From positions 682,001 to 746,000 of the forward strand of contig NZ_LT629971.1 in NCBI RefSeq assembly GCF_900108565.1: a DNA stretch of 64,000 nucleotides, read 5' to 3'. The translations under genes were made by a program, and so were the position numbers. Positions 37,569-48,102 of this stretch are shown piece after piece. Under the pieces are notes generated by a model. That model worked only from the letters and a program-made list of their open reading frames with translations, ran no database searches and was not told where the DNA came from. This DNA is from Mycolicibacterium rutilum. Its GTDB lineage: Bacteria; Actinomycetota; Actinomycetes; Mycobacteriales; Mycobacteriaceae. Numbering within the stretch: position 1 is the stretch's first letter; the number at the start of each line of letters is the position of its first letter.

Positions 37569-38468
37569 GTGCTTGACTTCGAGACCGTGACGCTGACCGA
37601 TCCGGCGTCGTCGCTGACCGCGACGTTCGTGCCGGGCGCCGGCATGGTGGGCACCTCACTTACCGACGGAGCCGACGAGTTTCTCGGCCAGCGCCGCGGA
37701 CTGGAGGCCTACGTGGCCCGCGGCAAGACGATGGGCATCCCGATCCTGTACCCGTGGGCGAACCGGTTGAGCGCCAACCACTATGAGGTCGATGGGGCCG
37801 TCGTCACCCTCACCTCCGGCGCCGGGGGCGTGCGCACCGACGATCACGGCGCCCCGATGCACGGCGTGCTCGCCGCCTATCCCGGCTGGCTGGTGACCGA
37901 CCGCACGGCCAACAGCGTGACCGCGGCGCTCGACTTCGGCAAACCGCAACTGCTGGCGTCGTTTCCGTTCCCGCACGTGCTCACCCAACGCGTCACGCTG
38001 GAGAACCGGCGGCTGACGATCGAGACGACGGTGCGGCCCACCGCTGCGGCGTCGGTACCGCTGTGTTTCGGCTATCACCCGTATCTGACGATCCCCGGCG
38101 TCCCTCGCGGACAGTGGACACTGACCACCCCCGCGATGCGCCACCTGCCGGTCGACGCCACCGGCATTCCCACCGGCACGCACGAACAGCGGTCCGCGTC
38201 GAGCGAACAACTCGGCGACACCGCCTACGACGACGGGTTCGACCAGGTGCCCGACGGCGCGGTGTTCACGCTCGTCGCCGCCGACCGGCGTATCGACGTG
38301 ACCTTCGAAACGGGTTATCCCGCAGCACAATTGTTCGCGCCGCCGGGAGACGACCTGATCGGCATCGAGCCGATGGCCGCGCCGACCGACAGCTTGCGCC
38401 GGGGCGGATACCGGACGGCGGCCCCCGGCAAGCCGGAGACCGCCCGGTTCTCGATCACCGTGTCTTAG
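37569..38468 (+). CDS. aldose 1-epimerase (GalM) family protein
   Basis: A 299-aa beta-sandwich sugar mutarotase. Conserved parts are PILYPWANRLS near residue 58, the His in HGAPMHGVLAA, CFGYHPYLTIPG with the second active-site His, and IGIEPMAAPTDSLR with the catalytic Glu. It should interconvert alpha and beta anomers of an aldose. It starts at GTG 37569, 19 nt after the zinc dehydrogenase, and is probably co-transcribed with it. It is convergent with hspR. Confidence 0.88.
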   Translation: MLDFETVTLTDPASSLTATFVPGAGMVGTSLTDGADEFLGQRRGLEAYVARGKTMGIPILYPWANRLSANHYEVDGAVVTLTSGAGGVRTDDHGAPMHGVLAAYPGWLVTDRTANSVTAALDFGKPQLLASFPFPHVLTQRVTLENRRLTIETTVRPTAAASVPLCFGYHPYLTIPGVPRGQWTLTTPAMRHLPVDATGIPTGTHEQRSASSEQLGDTAYDDGFDQVPDGAVFTLVAADRRIDVTFETGYPAAQLFAPPGDDLIGIEPMAAPTDSLRRGGYRTAAPGKPETARFSITVS

Positions 38469-38474
38469 CGCTTG

Positions 38475-38876
38475 TTACTCCGCCTGACGTCGCCGCCGAG
38501 CGGCTCCAGGTTGCCAGACCACGACGGCCGTGCTCTTCGGCAGCACCGCCAGATCGCGGCGCGGCGTCCCGCGCAGCGCCTCCACCTCTGCGGTGAGTTC
38601 GCGCACGCGCGCCTGCAGCGCCTCGACCTGGTTGGTCAGCTCGATGATGCGTTTGATGCCGGCGAGGTTCACACCCTCGTCCTGGGAGAGCCGCTGCACC
38701 TCGCGCAGCAGTTCGACGTCGTGCTGCGAATAACGCCGCCCGCCACCGGAAGTCCGCTGAGGGCGGACCAGGCCGAGCCGGTCGTAGGTGCGCAGGGTCT
38801 GCGCGTGCATGCCCGCCAGTTCGGCGGCCACCGAGATCAGGAACGTCCGCGCCTCGTCGTTCGACCGTTTACTCAT
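38475..38876 (-). CDS. hspR: heat-shock repressor HspR
   Basis: A 133-aa MerR-type regulator that represses dnaK and clpB units by binding HAIR sites, with DnaK as co-repressor. The N-terminal winged helix carries FLISVAAELAGMHAQTLRTY and DRLGLVRPQRTSGGGRRYS; a coiled coil with NQVEALQARVRELTAEVE follows, and the C-terminus has the hydrophobic STAVVVWQP typical of mycobacterial HspR. The ATG at 38876 shares one base with the dnaJ TGA (TGATG), so translation is coupled and HspR levels follow the operon. It closely follows M. tuberculosis Rv0353. Confidence 0.96.
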   Translation of the reverse strand: MSKRSNDEARTFLISVAAELAGMHAQTLRTYDRLGLVRPQRTSGGGRRYSQHDVELLREVQRLSQDEGVNLAGIKRIIELTNQVEALQARVRELTAEVEALRGTPRRDLAVLPKSTAVVVWQPGAARRRRQAE

Positions 38877-40054
38877 CAGGCACCCGCCCATCCGGCCCGC
38901 GGGTCGAATCCGCCGGCCCGCTCCGCCTTCGCGTAAGCCTCCAACGCCTCGGCCGCCTCACCTTCGAGGTTCGGCGGCACCGCCACCTTCACGGTGACGA
39001 GCAGATCACCATGACCGCCAGAGCGTTTCGGCACACCACGCCCGCGCACCCGCAGGATCCGGCCGTCGGAGGTGCCCTTGGGCACCCGAACCCCGACCTT
39101 GCCCTCGAGCGTCGGGATCGACAGCGTCGTGCCCAGCGCGAGTTCGTGGAAGCTGACCGGAACGGTGACGGTCAGGTCGTCGCCGTCACGGCCGAACACC
39201 TTGTCCGGGCGCACATGCACGGTCACGTACAGGTCACCCGACGGCGCTCCGCGCAGCCCCGCCTCGCCCTGTCCGGCCAGCCGGATCCGCTGACCGTCCT
39301 CCACACCCGGGGGGATCCGCACGTTGATGGTGCGCGTGCGGGTGGTGACGCCGGTGCCCTTGCACTCCTCGCAGGGGTGCTCGATGATCGACCCGCTGCC
39401 GCGGCACTCGGTGCACGGTTCGGAGAACCCGAACGCGCCCTGGTTGCGGTTGATCACGCCGGAGCCGTTGCAGTTCGGGCACACCTTGGGGCTGGTGCCC
39501 GGGCGCGCGCCGCTGCCATGGCAATTCGTGCACGGGGCGGGGCTGGTGAGCCGCAACGGCATCGCCACGCCCTTGGTCGCCTCGAGGAACGACAGCTCGG
39601 TCTCGGTCTCGAGGTCGTTGCCCCGGCGCGGCCTGCTGGGCCGCGGCTGCTGGGCACCGCGCCCGAACAAGCCGCCGAACAGGTCGCCGATGTTCGCGCC
39701 GCCGGTCTGGCCGGCCGCGTCGAACAGGTCGTTGAGGTTGAATTCGACGCCATCGGAGCCGAACCCGCCGAAACCGCCGCCGCCACCGCCGAACCGGCCG
39801 CGGCCGAAACCTCCGTTGGCGAACAGCCGCCGGGTCTCGTCGTACTCCTTGCGCTTGGCCGGGTCGGTGAGGACCTCCTTGGCCTCCGACACGGCCTTGT
39901 ACCGGTCTTCGGCCGCCTGGTTGCCCGGGTTTCGGTCGGGGTGGTTCTCCGCGAGCAGCTTTCGCGCCGCCCGCTTGATCTCTTGTTCGCTGGCGTCAGA
40001 GGAGACGCCGAGCTCTTTGTAGAAGTCTTTCTCAACCCATTCACGCTGGGCCAT
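38876..40054 (-). CDS. dnaJ: DnaJ co-chaperone (Hsp40, type I)
   Basis: A 392-aa type I J-protein. The J-domain (1-75) has the HPD tripeptide in ENHPDRNPG; a Gly/Phe-rich linker (about 80-160) follows; the zinc domain has four CxxCxGxG repeats ([32 protein letters not shown]); the C-terminal substrate domains include [19 protein letters not shown]. It stimulates DnaK ATPase. It matches DnaJ1 (Rv0352). A GGAGGTGACG ribosome site precedes the ATG. A 168-nt gap with a strong hairpin separates it from grpE. Confidence 0.96.
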   Translation of the reverse strand: MAQREWVEKDFYKELGVSSDASEQEIKRAARKLLAENHPDRNPGNQAAEDRYKAVSEAKEVLTDPAKRKEYDETRRLFANGGFGRGRFGGGGGGFGGFGSDGVEFNLNDLFDAAGQTGGANIGDLFGGLFGRGAQQPRPSRPRRGNDLETETELSFLEATKGVAMPLRLTSPAPCTNCHGSGARPGTSPKVCPNCNGSGVINRNQGAFGFSEPCTECRGSGSIIEHPCEECKGTGVTTRTRTINVRIPPGVEDGQRIRLAGQGEAGLRGAPSGDLYVTVHVRPDKVFGRDGDDLTVTVPVSFHELALGTTLSIPTLEGKVGVRVPKGTSDGRILRVRGRGVPKRSGGHGDLLVTVKVAVPPNLEGEAAEALEAYAKAERAGGFDPRAGWAGA

Positions 40055-40222
40055 GCCGCGTCACCTCCTTCCGCGCTTCTCGGTTCAACGCTTTCGCTAT
40101 CTGATTCTGCTGGTTGCCGACGAATCTCGTCGGATTCTCGTCGGCGGGCCGAGCCACAGGTGGCGCAGGCAGCCGATTCGTCGGCCGTCCTGCGCCACCT
40201 CGTCGCTCATTGGGCCCCGGTC
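40055..40222 (-). repeat. grpE-dnaJ intergenic region: 12-bp hairpin and TCGTCGG repeats
   Basis: AGGTGGCGCAGG (40158-40169) and CCTGCGCCACCT (40189-40200) form a perfect 12-bp stem with a 19-nt loop. Nearby, the unit (A/G)ATTCTCGTCGG or its shorter forms occurs three times (about 40120-40145 and 40174-40184 on the + strand), one copy pairing with CCGACGA. A gap this long, with this structure, inside a coupled chaperone operon suggests attenuation or mRNA processing. Confidence 0.6.
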
Positions 40223-40821
40223 TCACTCGCCGGCCGGAGCCGCGTCGTCGTCGGGGACGGTGTCGACCACCCCGACCATCGCGTGGCGCACCACATGCTC
40301 GCCGACCTTGTATCCGCGCCGCATGACGGTCCCGATGATCGGGTGAGTGCCCTCACCCTCATGCTGGACCGCCTCGTGCAACTCGGGATCGAAGTCGTCG
40401 CCCTCAGCGCCGAAGCCCGAAAGCCCCAGCCCCTCAAGCACACCGACAAGTTTGTCGGCGACCGCCTTGAGCGGTCCGCCTTCCAGGTCCCCGTGGCTGC
40501 GGGCGCGGTCGAGGTCGTCGAGCACCGGCAGCAGCTCGGTGAGCACCGAGGCCTTGGCGCGATCGGCCGCGGCCTGCTGCTCGCGCAGCGCCCGTTTGCG
40601 GTAGTTGGCGAACTCGGCCTGCACGCGCTGCAGATCGGCGAGCAGCTCGGCGGCCCGTTCGGCCTCCTCACCGCCACCGGTCTGCGCCGCGGCGGGTTCC
40701 TCCGGGGCCGGCTCGGCCGCTGCCGGAGCCGGCCCGGAGCCCGAGTCTCGGACTTCGCCGGTGACCGGATCGATGCGCCGTTTGTCGGTGACGGTCACCG
40801 GCTCGTGCGGATCGTTTCCTG

Positions 40822-40825
<4 letters not shown>
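40223..40825 (-). CDS. grpE: nucleotide exchange factor GrpE
   Basis: A 200-aa homodimeric factor that releases ADP from DnaK. It has a disordered acidic N-terminus (about 1-55), a long coiled-coil helix ([24 protein letters not shown]), a four-helix bundle segment [14 protein letters not shown], and the beta-wing with [18 protein letters not shown] and [18 protein letters not shown] 40825 overlaps the dnaK TGA by 3 nt (GTGA), so translation is coupled. It matches Rv0351. Confidence 0.96.
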
Positions 40826-42678
<1,853 letters not shown>

Positions 42679-42710
42679 GGTTGTTTCCTCCTGGATAGTC
42701 CTTCTAAGGG

Positions 42711-42731
42711 TCTGAGTGCACCACACTCAAG
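42711..42731. promoter_or_regulatory. second HAIR operator (HspR site), dnaK-proximal
   Basis: TCTGAGT, 7-nt spacer, ACTCAAG: one consensus half-site and one with two changes. It lies 33 nt before the dnaK start codon, downstream of the presumed transcription start. Confidence 0.65.
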
Positions 42732-42765
42732 ACTGCGCCGACGGACTATAGCCTGTCAACCCAGA

Positions 42766-42786
42766 CTTGAGTCTGGATCACTCAAG
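42766..42786. promoter_or_regulatory. HAIR operator (HspR site), exact consensus
   Basis: CTTGAGT, spacer CTGGATC, ACTCAAG matches the published HspR consensus CTTGAGT-N7-ACTCAAG exactly. A TATAGT sequence on the minus strand (about 42751-42746) could be the dnaK -10. The site also lies between dnaK and the divergent PGRS-like gene, so that gene may share heat control. Confidence 0.9.
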
Positions 42787-42847
42787 TGTCGTTAGGCTCA
42801 ACGGGGCGTCGCGGTGATTTGTTCCCGGCCACCGCGGCAGAAGCAAA

Positions 42848-42867
42848 TGGGGTACCGCCTTACCCCA
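42848..42867. promoter_or_regulatory. 7-6-7 inverted repeat upstream of the PGRS-like gene
   Basis: TGGGGTA (42848-42854), 6-nt spacer, TACCCCA (42861-42867) is perfect and lies 61 nt before the PGRS-like ATG. It is of the right size for a TetR-type or response-regulator dimer. No adjacent gene encodes an obvious cognate regulator. Confidence 0.5.
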
Positions 42868-42928
42868 GTCACCGGCCACCACCGTGCCGACACTCGATGC
42901 GAATGCACGATCGGCTACGGAGGATGCA

Positions 42929-44626
42929 ATGTCCCGACATCACCAGGCGGCCCGCAGGACGAACCGGCCCCTGCTCACCTACATCGGCAGCGCAGGCGTC
43001 ATGGCGGCGGCCCCGGCCGTGGCCATCTTCCTCGCACCGAGCGCGACCGCGGAGCCCCAATCATCCTGCAGTGCACCACTTCTGATGACCGGCTGCGCGC
43101 CGGCGGCGAGCGGTCCGATCCCCGGACTCGGCGCGCGGGGCTCGGCGGACCCGTTCGCCTCGCTGCTCAACAGCCCGCTGATGGACATCGCCGGCACCGT
43201 CCCCGTGCTCAACGTGTTCATCGGCAACGGGATGGACGGCACCGCCCTGCACCCCAACGGCTTCAACGGCGGGATGTTCATCGGCAGCGGCGGGGACGGC
43301 TGGAACTCCACCACCCCGGGGGTCGCCGGTGGCGACGGCGGCAATGGCCGGCTGTTCGGCAGCGGAGGCAAGGGCGGCAGCGGATACTCCGACATCCGGA
43401 CCTCGGGCGACGCGACCGGCACCAACGGCGGCAAGGGCGGCAACGGCGGCGTCCTCCGCGGCAGCGGCGGGGCGGGCGGTGACGGTGGCGATGCGGTCAC
43501 CTACGGCGCCACCGCGACGGCAGGCCACGGCGGCTCCGGCGGCTTCACCACGAACGGCAGCGGCGGCGACGGCGGTGACGGCGGATACGCCTGGGGCGGC
43601 TCGCTCGCCACCACCGATCCCGACACCGGGCTGACCACCGTCCAGGCCGGCACCGCCGTCGGTGGCAACGGTGGAGTCGGGCGCGGCTCCGGGCCGACGT
43701 TCCCCAACGCGAGCACCGGCGACGGCGGTGACGGCGGTGACGGCGGTTACGCCATCGCGTACGGCGGGGACGCAACCGGCGGTAAAGGCGGCGGCGGCGG
43801 CAACGCGACCAGCACCGGCGACGGCGGCCAGGGCGGGCACGGCGGCTACGCCATCGCCGTCGACGAGCTCAGCGTCACCGGCATCACGACGCGGACCTTC
43901 CCGGGCGTCCCGGGTCCCGTCACCGTCACCACCGGTGAAGTGATCGGCGGCGATGCCGTGGGCGGGACCGGTGGGCCTGGCGGTGCCTCGTTCGAGGGCA
44001 CCGGCGGCGACGGCGGCCAAGGTGGCAGCGCGACGGCAGCGGCGGGTAGTGCGACCGGCGGCAATGGCGGCAGCGGCGGAAACAACTGGGAAGGCAACAT
44101 CAACGGGCACGGCGGCGACGGCGGCAACGGGGGTGGCGCGTCGGCGACGCCGGGCGGGCAGTACACCATCGTCTCCACCCCGACCGGCACCGAGATCAGT
44201 TCGACGCTCACTCCCACAGCGGGCGAGGGCGACGCAACCGGCGGCCGTGGCGGCGCGGCCGGCAATGCCGGCCATGCCGGCGGCGGCTTCGGCAGCGGCG
44301 ACGGCGGCGACGGTGGCAACGGCGGCAACGCGGTGAGCGACTACAAGAACGCCACCGGCGGTAACGGCGGACCCGGCGGGCACGGCTCGCTGGGCGGCAC
44401 CGGCGCCGGCCAACCGCAGGACGACGCCAACGGCGGCGACGGGGGTGACGGCGGGGACGCGCAGGTGCGCAACACATCCGACTTCGACAGCACCGTCACC
44501 GGCAGCGCCGAAGGCGGCAACGGCGGCAAGGGCGGTGCACCGGGCAGTCAGGGCGCCAGCGGCTCCGGCGGTGAGGGCGGCACCGCGACCGGCGGGGTGA
44601 CCAATGACGCGGGAATCGACGGTTAG
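42929..44626 (+). CDS. PGRS-like glycine-rich secreted protein without a PE domain
   Basis: A 565-aa protein. Residues 1-42 are a signal peptide (basic QAARRTNRPLL, hydrophobic core, cleavage near SATA-EP). After a short linker, about 450 residues are Gly-Gly-X repeats such as GGDGGNG, GGKGGNGG and GGDGGDGG, broken at intervals by short non-repeat strands (for example the ITTRTFPGVPGPVTVTTGEV segment). This is the sequence style of PE_PGRS C-terminal domains, but no PE domain precedes it and secretion would be by Sec/Tat. A polyglycine-II sandwich fold with Asp-bound Ca2+ is likely. ATG follows ACGGAGGATGCA. Divergent from dnaK. Confidence 0.8.
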   Translation: MSRHHQAARRTNRPLLTYIGSAGVMAAAPAVAIFLAPSATAEPQSSCSAPLLMTGCAPAASGPIPGLGARGSADPFASLLNSPLMDIAGTVPVLNVFIGNGMDGTALHPNGFNGGMFIGSGGDGWNSTTPGVAGGDGGNGRLFGSGGKGGSGYSDIRTSGDATGTNGGKGGNGGVLRGSGGAGGDGGDAVTYGATATAGHGGSGGFTTNGSGGDGGDGGYAWGGSLATTDPDTGLTTVQAGTAVGGNGGVGRGSGPTFPNASTGDGGDGGDGGYAIAYGGDATGGKGGGGGNATSTGDGGQGGHGGYAIAVDELSVTGITTRTFPGVPGPVTVTTGEVIGGDAVGGTGGPGGASFEGTGGDGGQGGSATAAAGSATGGNGGSGGNNWEGNINGHGGDGGNGGGASATPGGQYTIVSTPTGTEISSTLTPTAGEGDATGGRGGAAGNAGHAGGGFGSGDGGDGGNGGNAVSDYKNATGGNGGPGGHGSLGGTGAGQPQDDANGGDGGDGGDAQVRNTSDFDSTVTGSAEGGNGGKGGAPGSQGASGSGGEGGTATGGVTNDAGIDG

Positions 44627-44692
44627 AGACCGCATCGGCACGGGCGCGTCCAATCCGCCACGGCGCTACGGACTTCGGCGCACCATCGAACG

Positions 44693-45412
44693 ATGGAGAC
44701 CACCGTCGAGGAGATCGCACCCGACATCTACCGGTTGTCGACCTTCGTACCGGACATCACCGAACACGGCTTCACGTTCAACCAGTTCCTGCTGACCGGC
44801 GATGAACCGTTCCTCTTCCACTGCGGACACCGCCAGTTCTTCGGTTCGGCGTCCGCGGCCGTCAACCGGGTCATCCCGCTGGAGAAGCTGCGCTGGATCT
44901 CCTTCGGCCACCTGGAGGCCGACGAGTGCGGCGCGGTCAATCTGCTGCTCGAGGCGGCGCCCGACGCCGAGGTCATCCACAGCGGGCTGGCCTGCATGCT
45001 GTCGCTGACCGATCTGTGCGACCGACCGCCGGTCGCCGCACCCGAGGACGGCGTGCACGACATCGGCGGCCACCGGTTGCGGTTCCTGCCCACGCCGCAC
45101 GTCCCGCACAACTGGGAAGCCGGCCTGTGGTTCGACGAGACGACGTCGACACTGCTCGCGGGAGACCTCTTCACCCATGTCGGCGCCGGACCCCCGGTCA
45201 CCGACAGCGACGTCGTCGAACCGGCACTGGCCGCCGAGCAGTTCTTCCGCGCCACCGGCCTGACCACCAACCTGCAGCCGACCCTGCACACGCTCGCCGA
45301 CCTGGCGCCGACCACGTTGGCCCTGATGCACGGCTCCTCCTACTCCGGTGACGGCGCCCGCCAATTGCGCGCACTGGCCGACGGTTACGCACAGATGGCG
45401 GAAGCGCCCTAG
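44693..45412 (+). CDS. metallo-beta-lactamase fold protein of the di-iron (ODP) type
   Basis: A 239-aa protein with the flavodiiron-type metal pattern H-x-E-x-D in GHLEADECG (near residue 79), later His in PTPHVPHNWEAG, Asp in LLAGDLFTHVG and His in LMHGSSYSG. That spacing is typical of ODP (oxygen-binding di-iron) domains, not of glyoxalase II (HxHxDH). There is no flavodoxin domain, so it would need a partner to reduce O2 or NO, or act as a sensor. The neighbours give no clear pathway. Confidence 0.82.
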   Translation: METTVEEIAPDIYRLSTFVPDITEHGFTFNQFLLTGDEPFLFHCGHRQFFGSASAAVNRVIPLEKLRWISFGHLEADECGAVNLLLEAAPDAEVIHSGLACMLSLTDLCDRPPVAAPEDGVHDIGGHRLRFLPTPHVPHNWEAGLWFDETTSTLLAGDLFTHVGAGPPVTDSDVVEPALAAEQFFRATGLTTNLQPTLHTLADLAPTTLALMHGSSYSGDGARQLRALADGYAQMAEAP

Positions 45413-45475
45413 CCGACACGCGATTTGCGCGAGTCACTCACGCCTCATCCGTCACCGCGTGCGTACCGTCGGAGC

Positions 45476-46012
45476 GTGCGAAGGATTTCCGCGACGGTCT
45501 GCGCGATCCTGGCCGTCGCGACCGCCGGCTGCACGAGCAGCACGCTCGGGCGGCCCGTGGCCGTCCCTGCGGACGGCATCGAGCCGACGTTCCCCGCGCC
45601 GCGGCCTCCTCGCACCACACCGGCACCGCCACCCTCGGCTGCGCCCGCCCCCGCCCCCGGCCCCGCGCCGGGTGCCGACGTGCTGACCCCGGAGAACGGC
45701 TACGTCTTCATCGAGACCAAGTCCGGGCGGACCCGCTGTCAGCTGACCGCGGCCGAGGTCGGATGCGAGACACAGTTCGTCGACCCGCCCGACGTCGCGG
45801 GCCTGCCGGCCACCGGAGTCCGCCTCAGCGCCGACGGCGAACTGTCTTGGGTGGTAGGCAATCTCGGTGCGATCCCCGCGGTCACCCTGGATTACCGCAC
45901 CTACCGAGCCGAGGGCTGGACGATCGAGGCCGGCGAGAGCGGGACGCGCTTCACCAACGACGAGACCGGACGAGGCATGGTCGTCGCCGTCGAGGGCGTC
46001 GAAACGTTCTAG
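45476..46012 (+). CDS. probable lipoprotein
   Basis: A 178-aa protein starting at GTG 45476 with signal peptide ending VATAGC (lipobox Cys 19). A Pro/Ala-rich linker (about residues 40-70, PAPAPGPAPG) separates the anchor from a beta-rich domain with two Cys (RTRCQLTAAEVGCETQF) and WVVGNLGAIP. The family is common in mycobacteria but of unknown role. Its stop lies 8 nt before the next gene. Confidence 0.82.
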   Translation: MRRISATVCAILAVATAGCTSSTLGRPVAVPADGIEPTFPAPRPPRTTPAPPPSAAPAPAPGPAPGADVLTPENGYVFIETKSGRTRCQLTAAEVGCETQFVDPPDVAGLPATGVRLSADGELSWVVGNLGAIPAVTLDYRTYRAEGWTIEAGESGTRFTNDETGRGMVVAVEGVETF

Positions 46013-46020
46013 GGTGAATC

Positions 46021-46641
46021 ATGACCGCAGCACAACGGGAACGCGCCGCACTAGTCGCCACCATGCACGAGGTCGGGCCCGACGCCCCCACGCTGTGCGG
46101 GGACTGGACCACCCGTGACCTGGCCGCGCATCTGGTCGTGCGCGAGCGCAGGCTCGACGCGACCCCGGGGATCATGATCCCTGTGCTGGCGGGATACACC
46201 GACAGAGTGCAGCGGCAGACAGCCCAAACCGACTGGGCGGAACTGCTCGACAAGGTCGCCTCGGGCCCGCCGCTGTACTCGCCGTTCAAACTGCTCGACC
46301 CGGTGGCCAACATGGGCGAGATGTACATCCACCATGAAGATGTGCGGCGTGCGCAATCCGATTGGGAGCCAAGGCCTCTCGACGACAGCACGGTCAGTGC
46401 GCTGACGCGTTCACTGCCGCTGATGGCGCGGATGACCCTGGCCAAGGCGCCGGCTCGGATCACGCTGAAGACCCCGCAGGGCAGAGTGCTGGCGACCGTC
46501 GGGAGTGGGCCGGCCCTGACGATCACCGGCGAAGCCCAGGAACTGCTGCTGTTCATCTCGGGCCGCGACGCGGTGCGCCTCGACTTCGACGGCGACGCGG
46601 CGACCGTCGACGCGGTCCGCGGTAACCGCAAGGGGCTGTAG
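46021..46641 (+). CDS. TIGR03085-type DinB/mycothiol-dependent-like protein
   Basis: A 206-aa protein of the actinobacterial family whose N-terminus resembles the metal-binding DinB/maleylpyruvate isomerase fold: LCGDWTTRDLAAHLVVRERRLD and later GEMYIHHEDVRRA give three conserved His. Such proteins often depend on mycothiol. The reaction is unknown. It follows the lipoprotein by 8 nt. Confidence 0.82.
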   Translation: MTAAQRERAALVATMHEVGPDAPTLCGDWTTRDLAAHLVVRERRLDATPGIMIPVLAGYTDRVQRQTAQTDWAELLDKVASGPPLYSPFKLLDPVANMGEMYIHHEDVRRAQSDWEPRPLDDSTVSALTRSLPLMARMTLAKAPARITLKTPQGRVLATVGSGPALTITGEAQELLLFISGRDAVRLDFDGDAATVDAVRGNRKGL

Positions 46642-46668
46642 CGCCCGTTCGCGCCTAAGCTGGCGGCC

Positions 46669-47604
46669 GTGACAGATTTCCGCGTCTTCGTCGAACCGCA
46701 GCAGGGTGCCACGTACGCCGATCAGTTGGCCGTCGCCAAGGCCGCCGAGCAGCTCGGGTACTCGGCGTTCTTCCGCTCCGACCACTACCTCGCGATGAGC
46801 GGCGACGGGCTGCCCGGGCCCACCGACTCCTGGGTCACGCTGGCCGGCATCGCCCGCGAGACGACGTCGATCCGGCTCGGCACGATGGTCACCTCGGCGA
46901 CCTTCCGCCATCCCGGCCCGCTGGCCATCTCCGTCGCACAGGTCGACGAAATGAGCGGCGGCCGAGTCGAATTCGGCATCGGCGCGGGCTGGTTCGAAGC
47001 CGAGCATCAGGCGTACGCGATTCCGTTCCCGCCGCTGGGCGAGCGGTTCGACCGGCTCACCGAACAGCTGGAGATCATCACCGGGCTGTGGACGGCGCCG
47101 CCGGGCCAGACCTTCGACTTCTCCGGAACCCACTACAGCGTCGTCGACTCGCCCGGACTGCCCAAACCGGCGCAGCGCCCGCACCCGCCGGTCATCATCG
47201 GCGGCCAGGGCGCCAATCGCACACCGGCGCTGGCCGCCACATACGCCGCCGAGTTCAACGTCCCGTTCGTCCCGCTGGACACGGTCAAGACCCAGTTCGA
47301 CCGGGTCGCCGCCGCGGTCGCCGACGCCGGCCGGCCCGCCGACTCGATGACGTACTCCGCGGCGTTCGTGCTGTGCGCCGGCCGCGACGATGCCGAGATC
47401 GCCCGGCGCGCCGCGGCGATCGGGCGCGAGGTCGACGAGCTGCGCAGCAACTCCCCGACCGTCGGCACCCCTGCCGAGATCGCCGACAAGCTGGCCGCCT
47501 TCACCGAGGCCGGTGTGCAACGGGTGTACCTGCAGGTTCTCGACATGTCGGATCTCGAACACGTCGAGTTCTTCGCCCGCGAGGTGATCCCCCAGCTCGG
47601 CTGA
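46669..47604 (+). CDS. LLM-class F420-dependent oxidoreductase
   Basis: A 311-aa luciferase-like (beta/alpha)8 barrel protein: SDHYLAMSGDG near residue 42, LGTMVTSATFRHPG, the GGRVEFGIGAGWFEAEH segment after it, and IIGGQGANRT near the C-terminus. These are the features of the mycobacterial F420-binding group (TIGR03560 type). It starts at GTG 46669, 7 nt after TAAGCT, a leaderless arrangement. Substrate unknown. A GC hairpin follows the stop. Confidence 0.9.
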   Translation: MTDFRVFVEPQQGATYADQLAVAKAAEQLGYSAFFRSDHYLAMSGDGLPGPTDSWVTLAGIARETTSIRLGTMVTSATFRHPGPLAISVAQVDEMSGGRVEFGIGAGWFEAEHQAYAIPFPPLGERFDRLTEQLEIITGLWTAPPGQTFDFSGTHYSVVDSPGLPKPAQRPHPPVIIGGQGANRTPALAATYAAEFNVPFVPLDTVKTQFDRVAAAVADAGRPADSMTYSAAFVLCAGRDDAEIARRAAAIGREVDELRSNSPTVGTPAEIADKLAAFTEAGVQRVYLQVLDMSDLEHVEFFAREVIPQLG

Positions 47605-47609
47605 ACAGG

Positions 47610-47629
47610 CGGCGGCGAGCAAGCCGCCG
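47610..47629 (+). terminator. GC hairpin after the LLM gene
   Basis: CGGCGGC (47610-47616), GAGCAA, GCCGCCG (47623-47629), then TTACT. It begins 5 nt after the LLM stop codon and ends just before the TACTAT -10 of the next gene. A short, stable stem with only a two-T tail. Confidence 0.5.
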
Positions 47630-47644
47630 TTACTATCAGTGGCC

Positions 47645-48085
47645 GTGGCCAGGGTCGATCGTGACGACGGGCGCGATCCGGAATCGCAGCCCTGGTACAA
47701 CCGCACACCCGAAGTGATCGGCGCGAGCCTGGTGGCCCTGGTCGCGATCGGGCTGCTGGTGTTCGCCGGCACGTACGTGTCGCGACAGTTCAACGAGCCG
47801 CAGCAGGCCCCGCTCAACTTCGTCGAGCCCAGCTTCGCCCCGGCTCAGTCGCGCACGCCGACGACCACCGCGACCACGCAGACGATCACCAGCACCAGCC
47901 CGCCGCAGACCACCGAGATCAACGAGCCGACGACACCGTCGGAGTCGACGACCTCGGAGAGCGAGACCACCAGCGAGCGTCCCCGGGTCCGTGACACCGA
48001 GGACGACGACGAGGAATCGACGCCGCGCACGACACGCCGCGGACCTCGGACGAATGTGACACGCACCCTCAATCCGTTCCCCTGA
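47645..48085 (+). CDS. single-pass membrane protein with Thr/Ser-rich tail
   Basis: A 146-aa protein: short charged cytosolic start, a PWYNRTPE motif, one helix (about residues 27-47, IGASLVALVAIGLLVFAG), then a disordered extracytoplasmic tail rich in Thr, Ser, Glu and Pro ending in a basic stretch (TRRGPRTNVTR). GTG 47645 follows TACTAT (47631-47636) by 8 nt; GTG 47639 in the same frame would lie too close to that -10. It shares its plan with the next protein and with the Hsp70-like protein at 54091. Function unknown. Confidence 0.72.
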   Translation: MARVDRDDGRDPESQPWYNRTPEVIGASLVALVAIGLLVFAGTYVSRQFNEPQQAPLNFVEPSFAPAQSRTPTTTATTQTITSTSPPQTTEINEPTTPSESTTSESETTSERPRVRDTEDDDEESTPRTTRRGPRTNVTRTLNPFP

Positions 48086-48102
48086 GCGCCTACTATCGGC
48101 GC

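Noticed and set aside
42729..42760. TTGACA plus TATAGT as the dnaK promoter pair
   Set aside because: They are 3 nt apart on the minus strand and cannot act together; only TATAGT is kept as a possible -10.
43061..44653. Long open frame antisense to the PGRS-like gene
   Set aside because: GGC/GCC repeat codons leave every frame open; the antisense product is low-complexity Ala/Val/Gly without a start or ribosome site of note.
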